A stretch of 64,000 nt of DNA from an uncultured Lachnospiraceae bacterium. GTDB taxonomy: Bacteria > Bacillota > Clostridia > Lachnospirales > Lachnospiraceae. The stretch is from positions 1-64,000 of the forward strand of contig ONKG01000015.1 of assembly GCA_900318375.1 (NCBI GenBank), read 5' to 3'. Below are positions 7,484-17,316 of the stretch, piece after piece; within the stretch, counting starts at the first letter, position 1, and each line of letters opens with the position of its first letter. The notes beneath the pieces were generated by a model that had not been told where the DNA came from, did no database searches, and saw only the letters and a list, made by a program, of their open reading frames with translations. A program made the translations under genes and the position numbers.

Positions 7484-10400
7484 ATGAAGTTTTTGAAGGG
7501 GAAAAAGGAGCAGGATACAGCAGGCAGCCAGGCTGCGGCTGTCATGCGGGAGCCGGAGAAGAGAAGTTTCGGCTGGAAGGGATACCTGCTCTATTATCTG
7601 GGATATACGCTGCTGTTCGGCGCAGTGGCCGCTTCTGTTTTTGTGTGGTTCTTTCTGAAGAAGCGCCGGTTTGTATGGCAGACAGACGGTGTCAACCAGC
7701 ATTATTACGGTCTTGTGTATTTTTCCAGATGGGGAAAAGAAGTTCTGCGGCAGTTCAGGGAGACCGGGTCGCTGCAGTTTCCGACATTCACGCTCCGCAT
7801 GGGCTACGGAGGGGATTTGTATACGACACTGGCATATTATGTCATCGGCGATCCATTCAGCCTGCCCGCTGTCTTTGTGCCCGAAAAGTATCTGCTCCAT
7901 TATCATGACCTGATGCTGCTGGCCCGCTTCTGGCTCGCGGGCATTACTTTCAGCGCCTACAATTTTTATATGGGCCATAAGAACCGGATCAGCGTGCTGG
8001 CCGGCGCACTGGTCTATATTTTCAACGGATTTACCATGTCGGGAATGCGGCACCATTATTTCCTCAATCCCTTTGTGTTCTTCCCGCTCCTGCTGATCGG
8101 ATGCGAGCTGTATTTCCGTAAAAAAAGGCCCTGGCTCTTCCTGCTGATGGTCTTTGTCACGGCGATGAGCAATTTCTATTTCTTTTACATGATGGTGATC
8201 ATGACGGTGCTGTATGCGGTCTGGCGCTCTGTCCGGCTGCACGGTTTACGTCATTTCGGCGCTGTGATCCTGGACGGGATCGCCTTTGTCTGGTACGGAC
8301 TGATCGGGACGCTGCTGGCATCCTTCCTTTTTCTGCCGATCATCCTGCGTTTCATGCAGGATCCGAGGGCGGCGGATGAAAAACAGATCCCCTTTTTCTG
8401 GGCTTTGTCTTATTATCGGAATTTTATCGACTGCTTTTTGACAAACGGGACATCGGCTCTGGCGGAGTCCTGGACATATATGGGATTCGGAGCCGTGGCT
8501 CTGCTGAGCGTGCTCTTCATCTTTACCCAGATCAAAAAGCATTTTGATCTGAAGGCGGCATTTATCGTTCTCACCGGACTTTTGCTGACGCCGACGGCGG
8601 GCTTTGTGCTGAACGGCTTTTCCTATCCCGCCAACCGGTGGATGTGGGCCTACGCCCTGCTGGTGGGCACGATGACGGCGGCTGCTGTACCGGAGCTGGT
8701 GCAGGCCGGTTCGAAAAAGCTCCTGGCTGTCCTGCTGCTGATGGTGATCGCAGCGGGGATCTGCGTCGGCTGGGAATACACTTTTTCAAGGGCAAGCGCG
8801 CAGTCTGTAATAATCGGAATCCTGGGGCTGACGGCTGTTCTTTTCGGACGTATCTTTCTGCTTGAGAAGGAATTCAGGGAGGAGTCGGACCAACAGTACA
8901 GGGGGAAAATATCCCGGAACGTGCAGTCGACCCTTCTTGTGTGTGTGATTCTTTCGATCGTGTCTGCGGCATATTTTGATTTTGCGCCGGACAGGTCAGC
9001 GAAGACGATAGAGTATCTCTCCAGAGCGCAGATCGAGACCAATACAGCCAAGGACGCAAAGGCGGCCGCGGAGCTGATCGACGGTCAGCTTCTGAAAGAC
9101 CAGGCGAATGAAGAGGGGAAGGTCCCTTTTTACAGGTATACGACATATAATCCCGAGAATAACACATCCCTTTTATATGGGGTGTCCAATACGCAGTATT
9201 ACTGGAGCCTCTCGGATCCTTCTGTCGCGCAGTTTCTGAGCGAGACAGGCCAGCTCAACCGCATGATCCATCTGTACGATACGCTGGATGACCGGACCCT
9301 GCTCAACGAGATCGCCGGAATCCGGTATTTCCTCGGCAGTGATGAGGAAGGCGTCCCCTACGGCTATGAGAAAAAAGAGGGACTCTCTTATAACAATAAC
9401 GATATATGGGCGGACAACGAGGGGATCGAGCGCTATTCCTGCCAGGTCTATGAAAACAAGTATGCCCTGCCGATCGGTTTTACCTCCGACAAGTGGATCA
9501 GCCGTGAAGAGTACGACGCGCTGGATATTCCGCAGCGTCAGCAGGCCCTGATGCAGGGAATTCTGCTGGAAAAAGATCCGGGTGAGGATTATGTGCAGAT
9601 CAGCGGTACAGCCGCCGGTAATGGTTTTGTTTTCACTGATCAGCGTGTGCCCGTTCAGATCGAGTGCGAGGGGAAAGAGGTTCCTGTCGAGAGCGGAAAA
9701 AAGATCACCTTTGACTTTGCGGAGGGCGGCCAGACGGTAACAGTCCGTTTTGCGGGGATGCCGGATTGTGAGACTTCGCTGTATGTCCGCGGCCTGAAGT
9801 ATACCCCTCCAGCGGGAGGAACGGGAATCGCCACGACCAAGATGCTGATCCCGGTCACAGGCTTTTCCGGTGAAAAGACGGAGTCCTCCAAGCAGATCGG
9901 ATTTACCACACCGGCTGACCCGTGGACGACCGGCCGGAAGGATTTCATGGTCAATATGCTCTATCGCAGTGAGGCACTGGATCGTTTTGAGATCGTATTT
10001 CCCGCGCCGGGCACCTATACACTGGATGCGGTCGAAGTGGTCTGCCAGCCGATGACAGGCTATGAAAAGCAGGCGGAAGCGCTGAGAGCTTCCTCACTCA
10101 GCAATCTGGATATCCACGAGATGGGCGGAAGCTTTGCGACAGACAGGATCACGGGTCATATCGATCTGGAGACACCGCAGATCCTCTGCCTGCAGATCCC
10201 CCGCACTGCGGGCTGGACGGCCTATGTGGACGGGACAGGCACGGAGCTGCTGCAGGCGGACACTATGTTCAGCGCCATCCTGCTTCCCGCAGGAAGCCAT
10301 GAGATCGAATTGCGTTACCAGACTCCCGGACTTCGGCTGGGTGCCGCTGTATCCCTGGGGACGCTTGCGGTGCTGATACTCTTCCTGATCATATACACGC

Positions 10401-10639
10401 TTGTCTCGCTGATCCTTCACGGCCGTGACAGACGCCTTGAGGCAATCCCTGTAGGCACGTTTGAACAGGCAGAGATCAGGGATGGGATAATCGACGCGGC
10501 AATTGACACGGTAAAGGAAAAAAATGCCGCAGCCGGAGAGGCTGATCTTTCCGCGGAAAAGGAAGAAAACAGAGCTGCGGATACTGCAGAGGCTGCAGGA
10601 GTGATTACCGCCGCAGCGGAAGAAAACAGTGTTGATTAA
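7484..10639 (+). CDS. YfhO-family membrane glycosyltransferase, second copy
   Basis: This 1051-residue multi-pass protein is of the same family as the product of 232-3615. It has a short basic N-terminus, about a dozen spans from residue ~28, a large extracytoplasmic domain (about 510-960), a final span and an acidic/Ala-rich cytoplasmic tail of ~70 residues. The catalytic-region motif around WQTDGVNQHYYGL near the first outer loop is shared with its neighbour (WRGDGLSQHYVAL). GGAGGAG lies 3 nt before the ATG. The next family member begins only 3 nt after the stop, so the two are co-translated. Predicted role is transfer of a lipid-linked sugar to an envelope polymer. Confidence 0.88.
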   Translation: MKFLKGKKEQDTAGSQAAAVMREPEKRSFGWKGYLLYYLGYTLLFGAVAASVFVWFFLKKRRFVWQTDGVNQHYYGLVYFSRWGKEVLRQFRETGSLQFPTFTLRMGYGGDLYTTLAYYVIGDPFSLPAVFVPEKYLLHYHDLMLLARFWLAGITFSAYNFYMGHKNRISVLAGALVYIFNGFTMSGMRHHYFLNPFVFFPLLLIGCELYFRKKRPWLFLLMVFVTAMSNFYFFYMMVIMTVLYAVWRSVRLHGLRHFGAVILDGIAFVWYGLIGTLLASFLFLPIILRFMQDPRAADEKQIPFFWALSYYRNFIDCFLTNGTSALAESWTYMGFGAVALLSVLFIFTQIKKHFDLKAAFIVLTGLLLTPTAGFVLNGFSYPANRWMWAYALLVGTMTAAAVPELVQAGSKKLLAVLLLMVIAAGICVGWEYTFSRASAQSVIIGILGLTAVLFGRIFLLEKEFREESDQQYRGKISRNVQSTLLVCVILSIVSAAYFDFAPDRSAKTIEYLSRAQIETNTAKDAKAAAELIDGQLLKDQANEEGKVPFYRYTTYNPENNTSLLYGVSNTQYYWSLSDPSVAQFLSETGQLNRMIHLYDTLDDRTLLNEIAGIRYFLGSDEEGVPYGYEKKEGLSYNNNDIWADNEGIERYSCQVYENKYALPIGFTSDKWISREEYDALDIPQRQQALMQGILLEKDPGEDYVQISGTAAGNGFVFTDQRVPVQIECEGKEVPVESGKKITFDFAEGGQTVTVRFAGMPDCETSLYVRGLKYTPPAGGTGIATTKMLIPVTGFSGEKTESSKQIGFTTPADPWTTGRKDFMVNMLYRSEALDRFEIVFPAPGTYTLDAVEVVCQPMTGYEKQAEALRASSLSNLDIHEMGGSFATDRITGHIDLETPQILCLQIPRTAGWTAYVDGTGTELLQADTMFSAILLPAGSHEIELRYQTPGLRLGAAVSLGTLAVLILFLIIYTLVSLILHGRDRRLEAIPVGTFEQAEIRDGIIDAAIDTVKEKNAAAGEADLSAEKEENRAADTAEAAGVITAAAEENSVD

Positions 10640-10642
10640 GTA

Positions 10643-13600
10643 ATGATGAAAAAAAACAGGACAGAGCAGAGAAAAGTATTCCTGCTTCTATATACAATTT
10701 TATTTGCTGTTTCCTGTGTACTGGTCTTCTGGTATTTCCCGGCGAAGGGCAAGCGCATGGTCTGGAGGGGAGACGGGCTTTCGCAGCACTATGTGGCGCT
10801 ATGCTACTATGCCAGGTGGGGCAGGGCGGTCCTGAAGAGTGTTCTGGAGGGACATCCGTCATTTCCTGCATTCAACATGCACATGGGATTCGGGGCGGAT
10901 CTGTTCACGACACTGCAGTACTATGTGATCGGTGATCCCTTCAGCCTGCCGGCAGTCTTCGTGCCGCAAAAGCATATGCTTTTTTTCCACGACGCGATGA
11001 TCGTTTTGCGGATGTATCTGGCGGGCATATGCTTTGACAGCTATTGCCGCACTATGGGGCACCGGAATCTGACAGGAAATCTGTGCGGAACGCTGATCTA
11101 TGTCTTCAGCAGCTTTGTGCTTTTCGGCATGCGGCATCCGTATTTCCTCAATGCCATGATCTGGTTTCCGCTGCTTTTGATCGGGGCAGAGCATATTTTC
11201 CGCGGCCGCAGGGGGCGGCTGTTTACAGCGGCGGTCTTTCTGGCCTGTATCAGCAATTTCTATTTTTTCTATATGCTGGTGCTCATGACGATCATCTATG
11301 TCGTGTGGCGGGCACTGCGGATCTGCCTCTTTCCGGTCCTGATGCACAAAGAGCAGGATAGACAGGAAAAAGACCGACAGAATCCGGGAAGCATTGCGGA
11401 CGCGGTAAAAAGGATATTTGCCTTCGCAGGCAGATTTCTGCAGCGCGCTGTTCTGGGGACGGCCCTGGGCGCCTGTTTTCTGCTGCCGATCCTGCTGCGG
11501 TTTATGCAGGACCCCAGGGCTTCGGAGGGTGTGGCTTACAGCATGCTTTATCCGAAGGCCTATTATAAGGGCTTTCCGGAATCCTTTGTCGGATTCGGCG
11601 CGGAGACCCTGCTGGAGAACTGGACCTGTCTGGGTGTGGGCGGGATCGGCCTGCTGGCTGTAATTCTTTTGTTTATCGGCAGCGGCGGAAAGGGTACTGA
11701 CAAGCGCTCGGAAAAAGGCGCCTATGCTCCGGACTGCGCAGGCGGCGGAACATCCGGCTCCGGGCATGGGGATCTGAAAATCGCCCTGACTGCCATGCTG
11801 GTGATGACCCTGCTGCCCGCCGCGGGCGCGGCGCTCAACGGATTTACCTACCCGGCAAACCGCTGGATCTGGGCGCTCTGCATGCTGGCTGCGTATATTG
11901 CGGCAGTCACGCTCCCTTCCCTGCAGAATCTGTCAGCGGGCAGGATGGCGCTGGCACTTCTTTTCATGTCTGTATACGCAGTGATCTGTGCTCTTCTGGA
12001 TGCGCCGCGGAGTGTCCTTCTGGACCTCGTGCTGGCTGCAGCGGCAGCAGCGATCGTGCTGGCTGCAGCGGGAGCGCTGAAAGGGGGCGCGCAGGCGGAT
12101 GCCGGAAAGGACAGAGAGGACGGCGGCGGGAGAAAGCAGGACCGCGGGGGCTCTGTTTCTGCCTTCTGCTGCCTTGTACTGACCGGAACAGTGGTCCTGA
12201 CCTCGGCGCTGCACGGCTATGTCTGCTTTGCCAAAGGTGTACGCTTCAGCGGGCTTGAGGAATATCACACGGATCATTATATCGCCGGTATGATGGCATC
12301 GGATGCCTACGGAATGCGCAGCCTTCTGGGAAATGATACTTTTTACAGATATTCCGGCAGGTATATTTCCAACAATTTCAACCTCTTGAACGATGTATCT
12401 GACACCCAGTATTACTGGAGTCTCTCAGACAGCCGGATCGACCGGTTTTTTACAGAGACGGGACAGTACAACGGTATGGTGCATCTGTTTGACAATCTGG
12501 ACAACAGAACCATGCTGGATGAGATTTCAGGAGTTGGCTATTACAAGCGGGGCGACGGTTCGCTTCTGCCCTTCGGCTATGAGAAAATGGAAGGCCTGCA
12601 TTTCGACAACCGGGAGCTGTTTGAGGAGAAGGCGGACGACCCCCTTCCGGTCTTTGCTTTTTCTGTATACAAAAATAAATATACCCTTCCGCTGGGCTTT
12701 ACAACGGACAGATATGTGACCAGAGAGACTTATGACGCGCTGTCGATCCCGCAGCGTCAGGAGGCTCTGATGCAGGGCGTCCTGCTGGAAGAAGAAGGTC
12801 TGGAGAGCCTGAAGGAAAGGAATATGCAGGCGCAGAGTGCGCAGACGGACGCCGGCGGAATCCGCGAGGCAGAGCTTTCCTTCACTTCGGAAGAGCTTCC
12901 GTTTTTGACAGAGGAGGAGGAAGGCATTGAGATCAGCCGGAAGGAAGACGGCAGTGTACAGGTGACGGTCCTGAACACGGAGGCATGCCTGCATCTGCGC
13001 GCGGAGGCCAAGGATGCCCTGTCACAGGGGGAGATCAGTGTGCTGCTGACCGGTATGGCTTACGCTGCGCCGGAAACAGTCCCTCAGGGGGAGGAAATGC
13101 CCGAATATGCCAATACGGACCCTGTAGAGGTGAGGATCACAGCACGGCGGGGAGATAAGACTGTTTCCGACAGGGAAGTGGAATACACACTTGCGGACAA
13201 CCCCTGGAAATCGGGCAGGACGGACTTTCTGAGCTGCTGCGGCTTCACAGAGGAGGCTCTGTCAGGCCTGGAGCTGAAGTTTTCCCGCAAGGGTGTCTAT
13301 ACATTCCGCGAAATGAAGATTATCCGTCAGCCCATGGACAACTATCCCGGGCAGGCACAGGCGCTCGGAGAATATGTTCTGGAGGATCTTGACCTGCACG
13401 AGCTTGAGGGAAGCGGGGCGACAGACAGGATCACCGGAAGGCTGACACTTCCGGAAGCGCGGATCCTGTGCATGCAGATTCCCCGCTGCCAGGGCCTGCG
13501 GGCTTACGTGGACGGAGAGCAGGTACCCCTGCTGCAGGCGGACACCATGTTCAGCGCTGTGGCTGTGGAAGCCGGTACACATGAGATCGAGCTTCGATAC

Positions 13601-13705
13601 CGGACGCCCGGACTGGCGGCGGGAGCAGCCATATCCGCGGCAGCCTTGCTGCTGGCGGCGGCTGAGACCCTGACCGGTTTTTTCAGGAGACGGAAAAAGA
13701 GTTAA
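10643..13705 (+). CDS. YfhO-family membrane glycosyltransferase, third copy
   Basis: This 1020-residue protein is a close paralogue of the product of 7484-10639. It shares the TDTQYYWSLSD-type segment, the (S/D)IPQRQ(Q/E)ALMQG(I/V)LLE block and the C-terminal LLQADTMFSA block before the last span. It lacks the long acidic tail of its neighbour. Two charged insertions occur: an Asp/Gln/Lys loop at about 234-255 and a Gly/Ala/Asp/Arg loop at about 475-510. It is in tandem with the preceding gene (3 nt gap) and is followed by a GtrB/CsbB-like gene, which would load the donor lipid. Acceptor and sugar are unknown. Confidence 0.88.
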   Translation: MMKKNRTEQRKVFLLLYTILFAVSCVLVFWYFPAKGKRMVWRGDGLSQHYVALCYYARWGRAVLKSVLEGHPSFPAFNMHMGFGADLFTTLQYYVIGDPFSLPAVFVPQKHMLFFHDAMIVLRMYLAGICFDSYCRTMGHRNLTGNLCGTLIYVFSSFVLFGMRHPYFLNAMIWFPLLLIGAEHIFRGRRGRLFTAAVFLACISNFYFFYMLVLMTIIYVVWRALRICLFPVLMHKEQDRQEKDRQNPGSIADAVKRIFAFAGRFLQRAVLGTALGACFLLPILLRFMQDPRASEGVAYSMLYPKAYYKGFPESFVGFGAETLLENWTCLGVGGIGLLAVILLFIGSGGKGTDKRSEKGAYAPDCAGGGTSGSGHGDLKIALTAMLVMTLLPAAGAALNGFTYPANRWIWALCMLAAYIAAVTLPSLQNLSAGRMALALLFMSVYAVICALLDAPRSVLLDLVLAAAAAAIVLAAAGALKGGAQADAGKDREDGGGRKQDRGGSVSAFCCLVLTGTVVLTSALHGYVCFAKGVRFSGLEEYHTDHYIAGMMASDAYGMRSLLGNDTFYRYSGRYISNNFNLLNDVSDTQYYWSLSDSRIDRFFTETGQYNGMVHLFDNLDNRTMLDEISGVGYYKRGDGSLLPFGYEKMEGLHFDNRELFEEKADDPLPVFAFSVYKNKYTLPLGFTTDRYVTRETYDALSIPQRQEALMQGVLLEEEGLESLKERNMQAQSAQTDAGGIREAELSFTSEELPFLTEEEEGIEISRKEDGSVQVTVLNTEACLHLRAEAKDALSQGEISVLLTGMAYAAPETVPQGEEMPEYANTDPVEVRITARRGDKTVSDREVEYTLADNPWKSGRTDFLSCCGFTEEALSGLELKFSRKGVYTFREMKIIRQPMDNYPGQAQALGEYVLEDLDLHELEGSGATDRITGRLTLPEARILCMQIPRCQGLRAYVDGEQVPLLQADTMFSAVAVEAGTHEIELRYRTPGLAAGAAISAAALLLAAAETLTGFFRRRKKS

Positions 13706-13848
13706 ATCTCCGGAGAACATTTATTTCAGGGAAAATTACAGAGATATAGTAGATATAGTTCCGAAAGCACGGTTTTTCCGGAGGCGGTAAAAGAGAAGGC
13801 CTGCCGGAAAAACAGCACACAGAAACAAGCATTGAAAAGGGACAGAAG

Positions 13849-14802
13849 ATGGGTGATCTGATCAGTATTATCGTACCCTGCTATAACGAAGAGGAGTCGC
13901 TGCGGCTGTTTCATACGGCAGTGAAGAAGATGGAGAAGACCCTGCCGGACTGCAGGTTCGAGATCCTTCTGATCAATGACGGATCGAAGGACAAGACCGT
14001 GGAGGTCATGCGGGAACTGGCAGCAGAGGATCCGGAAGTCAGTTATTTCAGCTTTTCCAGAAATTTCGGCAAAGAGGCCGCCATGTTCGCAGGCTTTTGC
14101 AATGCGCGCGGGGATTACGCAGCGGTCATGGACGCAGACCTCCAGGACCCGCCTGATCTGCTGCCGGAGATGTATCGGATTCTGAAATCGGGCGAGTATG
14201 ACAGCGTCGCCGCGCGGCGTGTCAGCCGCGACGGAGAACCGCCCATACGGAGCTGGTTTGCCAGACGTTTTTACCGTCTGATCAACCGCATTTCAGAGGC
14301 TGATATCGTGGACGGCGCGCGGGATTTCCGCCTGATGAAGAGGGATATGGTGGACGCGATCCTGGCCATGGGAGAGTCGAACCGTTTTTCAAAGGGTATT
14401 TTCGGCTGGATCGGTTTCAGGACCTACTGGATGCCCTATAAAAATGTGGAACGGGTTGCCGGAGAGACCAAGTGGAATTTCTGGGGCCTTCTGGGGTATG
14501 CCATAGACGGCATTGTGAACTTCTCCCATGTGCCGCTCGATATTGCGTCGTGGTTCGGGATTCTGATGACCATGGTCTCCTTCCTGGCGATCATCTTCAT
14601 AGTGGTAAGAAAGCTCCTCTTCGGTGATCCTGTTGCGGGATGGGCTTCGACAGCATGTATCATCACATTTATCGGCGGAATCCAGCTGCTGTGTCTGGGT
14701 ATCATCGGAAAATATCTTGCTACTGTCTATCAGGAGGTCAAAAAACGACCTCATTACATCATCAGCGAGACGAGCCGGGACGACGCAAAAAGGATCGGAT
14801 GA
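13849..14802 (+). CDS. GT2 polyprenyl-phosphate glycosyltransferase, second copy
   Basis: This 317-residue homologue of the enzyme at 4194 has ISIIVPCYNEEESL, INDGSKDKT, FSRNFGKEAAMFAG and DADLQDPP, followed by ARDFRLMKR and two C-terminal spans (about 232-300). This is the GtrB/CsbB/DPM1 architecture that makes polyprenyl-phosphate sugar on the cytoplasmic face. The acceptor-site sequence differs from the first copy (DLQDPP against DLQQNP), so the two may differ in sugar or lipid. The ribosome-binding site (AAAAGGGACAG) is weak. It is the last gene of the 7.5-14.8 kb block. No second flippase gene is present, so the GtrA at 3651 may serve both sets. Confidence 0.92.
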   Translation: MGDLISIIVPCYNEEESLRLFHTAVKKMEKTLPDCRFEILLINDGSKDKTVEVMRELAAEDPEVSYFSFSRNFGKEAAMFAGFCNARGDYAAVMDADLQDPPDLLPEMYRILKSGEYDSVAARRVSRDGEPPIRSWFARRFYRLINRISEADIVDGARDFRLMKRDMVDAILAMGESNRFSKGIFGWIGFRTYWMPYKNVERVAGETKWNFWGLLGYAIDGIVNFSHVPLDIASWFGILMTMVSFLAIIFIVVRKLLFGDPVAGWASTACIITFIGGIQLLCLGIIGKYLATVYQEVKKRPHYIISETSRDDAKRIG

Positions 14803-14845
14803 CGTCACCGGGGTCCGGTCATTTGATAATGGAGTTTGAAAACAT

Positions 14846-16492
14846 ATGACTTTTCGAAAAAGACTGATGGTAATGTTTGCCACGGTCATCGTGGTGCCGA
14901 TCCTGCTGTTTGCCATATCATTTATGGCTCTGGGCAATTATCTGATCGGAGAAAAGGGAGAATTATCGGGCTATACGTCCATTGTCGGCAATTATGATAC
15001 GCTCGATGTAGACGCAGTGCAGGTGTTTCAGAAAGCGGAGCAGAACCCCGGAAGACTGCATGATGTGGAATTTCTGTCTTCTATTTCCCAGGGAATCCAC
15101 GACCGCAACAGTTATCTTATAGTCCGTCGGGACGAAGGACTCTACTTTGCCAGTGACGAGATGAAGGGGGCTGACGATCTTGCATATCTGCCCGCGTGGA
15201 AGGAAGACACTGCCGGAAAACTGCAGAGCGGAGAAATCCCGACAATGAATATGACCCTGCAGGATGGTCCTGCAGCAGAGCAGAGGGATGCGTCGAAGAC
15301 CGGAGACCAGGCCGGAAAAACAGGACAGCCGGTTGATCCGGCGGACACAGTGAGGGATGCGGCTGCGGACAGCCTGCAGGGAAACCAGCTGATTCAGGCA
15401 GGGAAGAAAAGCCTGCTGGTACGGCAGCTGGATTTCTGCTTTCCTGACGGAGCCCGGGGCAGCCTGTTTATTGTCAAGCGGGTCATGGGACTGATCTCCG
15501 GAAAATTCCTGAGCGGTCTGTTTGTCTCCATGCTGACGATATTGGTATTTACAGCCTTTCTGCTGACCCGATGGCTGGAGAGGAGTATTTTTACACCGAT
15601 CAGCGCGATCAACATCGCCATGAATAATATCCGCGACGGAAACTTCACCTATACACTCTCCACCGGAGAAGAGGGCGAGATCGGCGATCTTTACCGGAAT
15701 TATGAAGACATGCGTCTGCGCCTGAAGGAGTCTGCGGATGAAAAACTTGAGCGCGAAAAGCAGAACCGCGAGCTGATCAGTAATATTTCCCATGATCTGA
15801 AGACGCCGATCACGTCAATCAAGGGATATGTCGAGGGCCTGATCGACGGAGTAGCAAACACTCCGGAGAAGCGGGAAAAGTACATCCGGACCATCTACAA
15901 CAAGGCCAATGACATGGATCATCTGATCGACGAGCTGACCCTCTATTCCCGCTTTGAGAGCGATCGTATCCCTTACAATTTCCACCGCCTCGATGTCGGT
16001 GACTATTTCGGTGACTGTGTCGAAGAGATCGGCATGGATATGGAATCGAGAGGGATTGAGCTCAATTACACGAATCTTGTCTCTCCCAGGACCAGGATCA
16101 TTGCCGATCCCGAGCAGATGAAGCGTGTAATTAACAATATTGTGGGAAATAGTGTAAAATATATGGATAAGGAGAAGGGGCGGATCGATATCCGGATTCT
16201 CGATGAACACGACAGTGTCCGCATTGAGATCGAGGACAACGGCAAGGGAATTGCCGCCCGCGACCTTCCGAATATTTTTGACAGGTTCTACCGAACGGAT
16301 TCCTCCCGCAACTCCGCCCAGGGCGGCAGCGGGATCGGACTTTCCATTGTGCGCAAGATCATTGAAGACCACGGCGGATATATCTGGGCGACAAGCCGGG
16401 AGGGTGAGGGCACCTGTATGCACCTCGTGATCCGCAAGTATCTGGAGCAGGAGGACGAGACTGTGGACTCCATGCATGAAGAGATGATCTGA
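14846..16492 (+). CDS. Membrane sensor histidine kinase (HAMP-HisKA-HATPase)
   Basis: This 548-residue sensor has an N-terminal span (about 8-30), an extracytoplasmic domain of about 180 residues with a Gln/Asp/Ala-rich middle, a second span (about 222-245), a HAMP linker, and a kinase core. The phospho-acceptor His is in ISNISHDLKTPITS. The ATP-binding N box is NNIVGNSVKYMD, G1 is EDNGKGIA, and G2 is GGSGIGLSIV. The matching OmpR-type regulator follows 134 nt later. The pair resembles envelope-sensing systems, but the signal is not evident. It starts 43 nt after the glycosyltransferase gene and may share its transcript. Confidence 0.94.
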   Translation: MTFRKRLMVMFATVIVVPILLFAISFMALGNYLIGEKGELSGYTSIVGNYDTLDVDAVQVFQKAEQNPGRLHDVEFLSSISQGIHDRNSYLIVRRDEGLYFASDEMKGADDLAYLPAWKEDTAGKLQSGEIPTMNMTLQDGPAAEQRDASKTGDQAGKTGQPVDPADTVRDAAADSLQGNQLIQAGKKSLLVRQLDFCFPDGARGSLFIVKRVMGLISGKFLSGLFVSMLTILVFTAFLLTRWLERSIFTPISAINIAMNNIRDGNFTYTLSTGEEGEIGDLYRNYEDMRLRLKESADEKLEREKQNRELISNISHDLKTPITSIKGYVEGLIDGVANTPEKREKYIRTIYNKANDMDHLIDELTLYSRFESDRIPYNFHRLDVGDYFGDCVEEIGMDMESRGIELNYTNLVSPRTRIIADPEQMKRVINNIVGNSVKYMDKEKGRIDIRILDEHDSVRIEIEDNGKGIAARDLPNIFDRFYRTDSSRNSAQGGSGIGLSIVRKIIEDHGGYIWATSREGEGTCMHLVIRKYLEQEDETVDSMHEEMI

Positions 16493-16626
16493 ACCGGCCG
16501 CCGGGCACAGGACTCGTGAGCGAATCTCGAGTCATATGTTTGTGCGGGCGCGGGACCATGGCTTCAGGAATGACGTAGATGACAGACTGACCGTCTTACC
16601 GGAACGAACGGAAAAAGGAGAAATGA

Positions 16627-17316
16627 ATGAGCAGAATATTGATCATTGAAGATGAAGAGGCAATCGCAGACCTGGAAAAAGATTACCTGGAACTTTCCGG
16701 TTTTGAAGTGGAGATCGAGACCAGGGGCGACCGCGGCCTGACGGCGGCCCTGCAGAAGGATTTTGATCTGATTATACTGGACCTGATGCTTCCCGGCATC
16801 GATGGTTTTGATGTCTGCCGCAAGATCCGTGAGAAGAAGGATATTCCGATTCTGATGGTGTCGGCCAAGAAGGACGACATCGACAAGATCCGCGGTCTGG
16901 GTCTCGGCGCGGATGACTATATGACCAAGCCCTTCAGCCCCAGTGAGCTTGTCGCGCGGGTCAAGGCGCATATGGCACGCTATCAGCGTCTGGTCGGCGC
17001 CGGCCAGAAGACCAATGATGTTGTGGAGATCCGCGGCCTCAAGATCGACAAGACAGCCAGGCGTGTCTTTGTGGACGGCACGGAAAAGAACTTCACCACC
17101 AAGGAATTTGACCTGCTCACCTTTTTGGCGGAAAACCCCAACCATGTTTTCAGCAAGGATGAGCTTTTCCGCAGGATCTGGAACATGGACAGTGTGGGGG
17201 ATATTGCGACTGTCACAGTCCATATCAAAAAGATCCGTGAAAAGATTGAGTTTGACACCTCTCATCCGCAGTATATTGAGACCATCTGGGGTGTGGGATA
17301 CAGGTTCCGTGCATGA
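16627..17316 (+). CDS. OmpR/PhoB-type response regulator
   Basis: The 229-residue protein has a receiver domain with acidic pocket EDEE (8-11), phospho-acceptor Asp52 in LIILDLMLPG, the conserved Lys in DDYMTKPFS, and a C-terminal winged helix (about 130-229) ending IETIWGVGYRFRA. It is the cognate regulator of the kinase immediately upstream. Its TGA stop overlaps the ATG of rsuA (ATGA), so the two genes are translationally coupled. AAAGGAG precedes the start. Confidence 0.95.
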   Translation: MSRILIIEDEEAIADLEKDYLELSGFEVEIETRGDRGLTAALQKDFDLIILDLMLPGIDGFDVCRKIREKKDIPILMVSAKKDDIDKIRGLGLGADDYMTKPFSPSELVARVKAHMARYQRLVGAGQKTNDVVEIRGLKIDKTARRVFVDGTEKNFTTKEFDLLTFLAENPNHVFSKDELFRRIWNMDSVGDIATVTVHIKKIREKIEFDTSHPQYIETIWGVGYRFRA

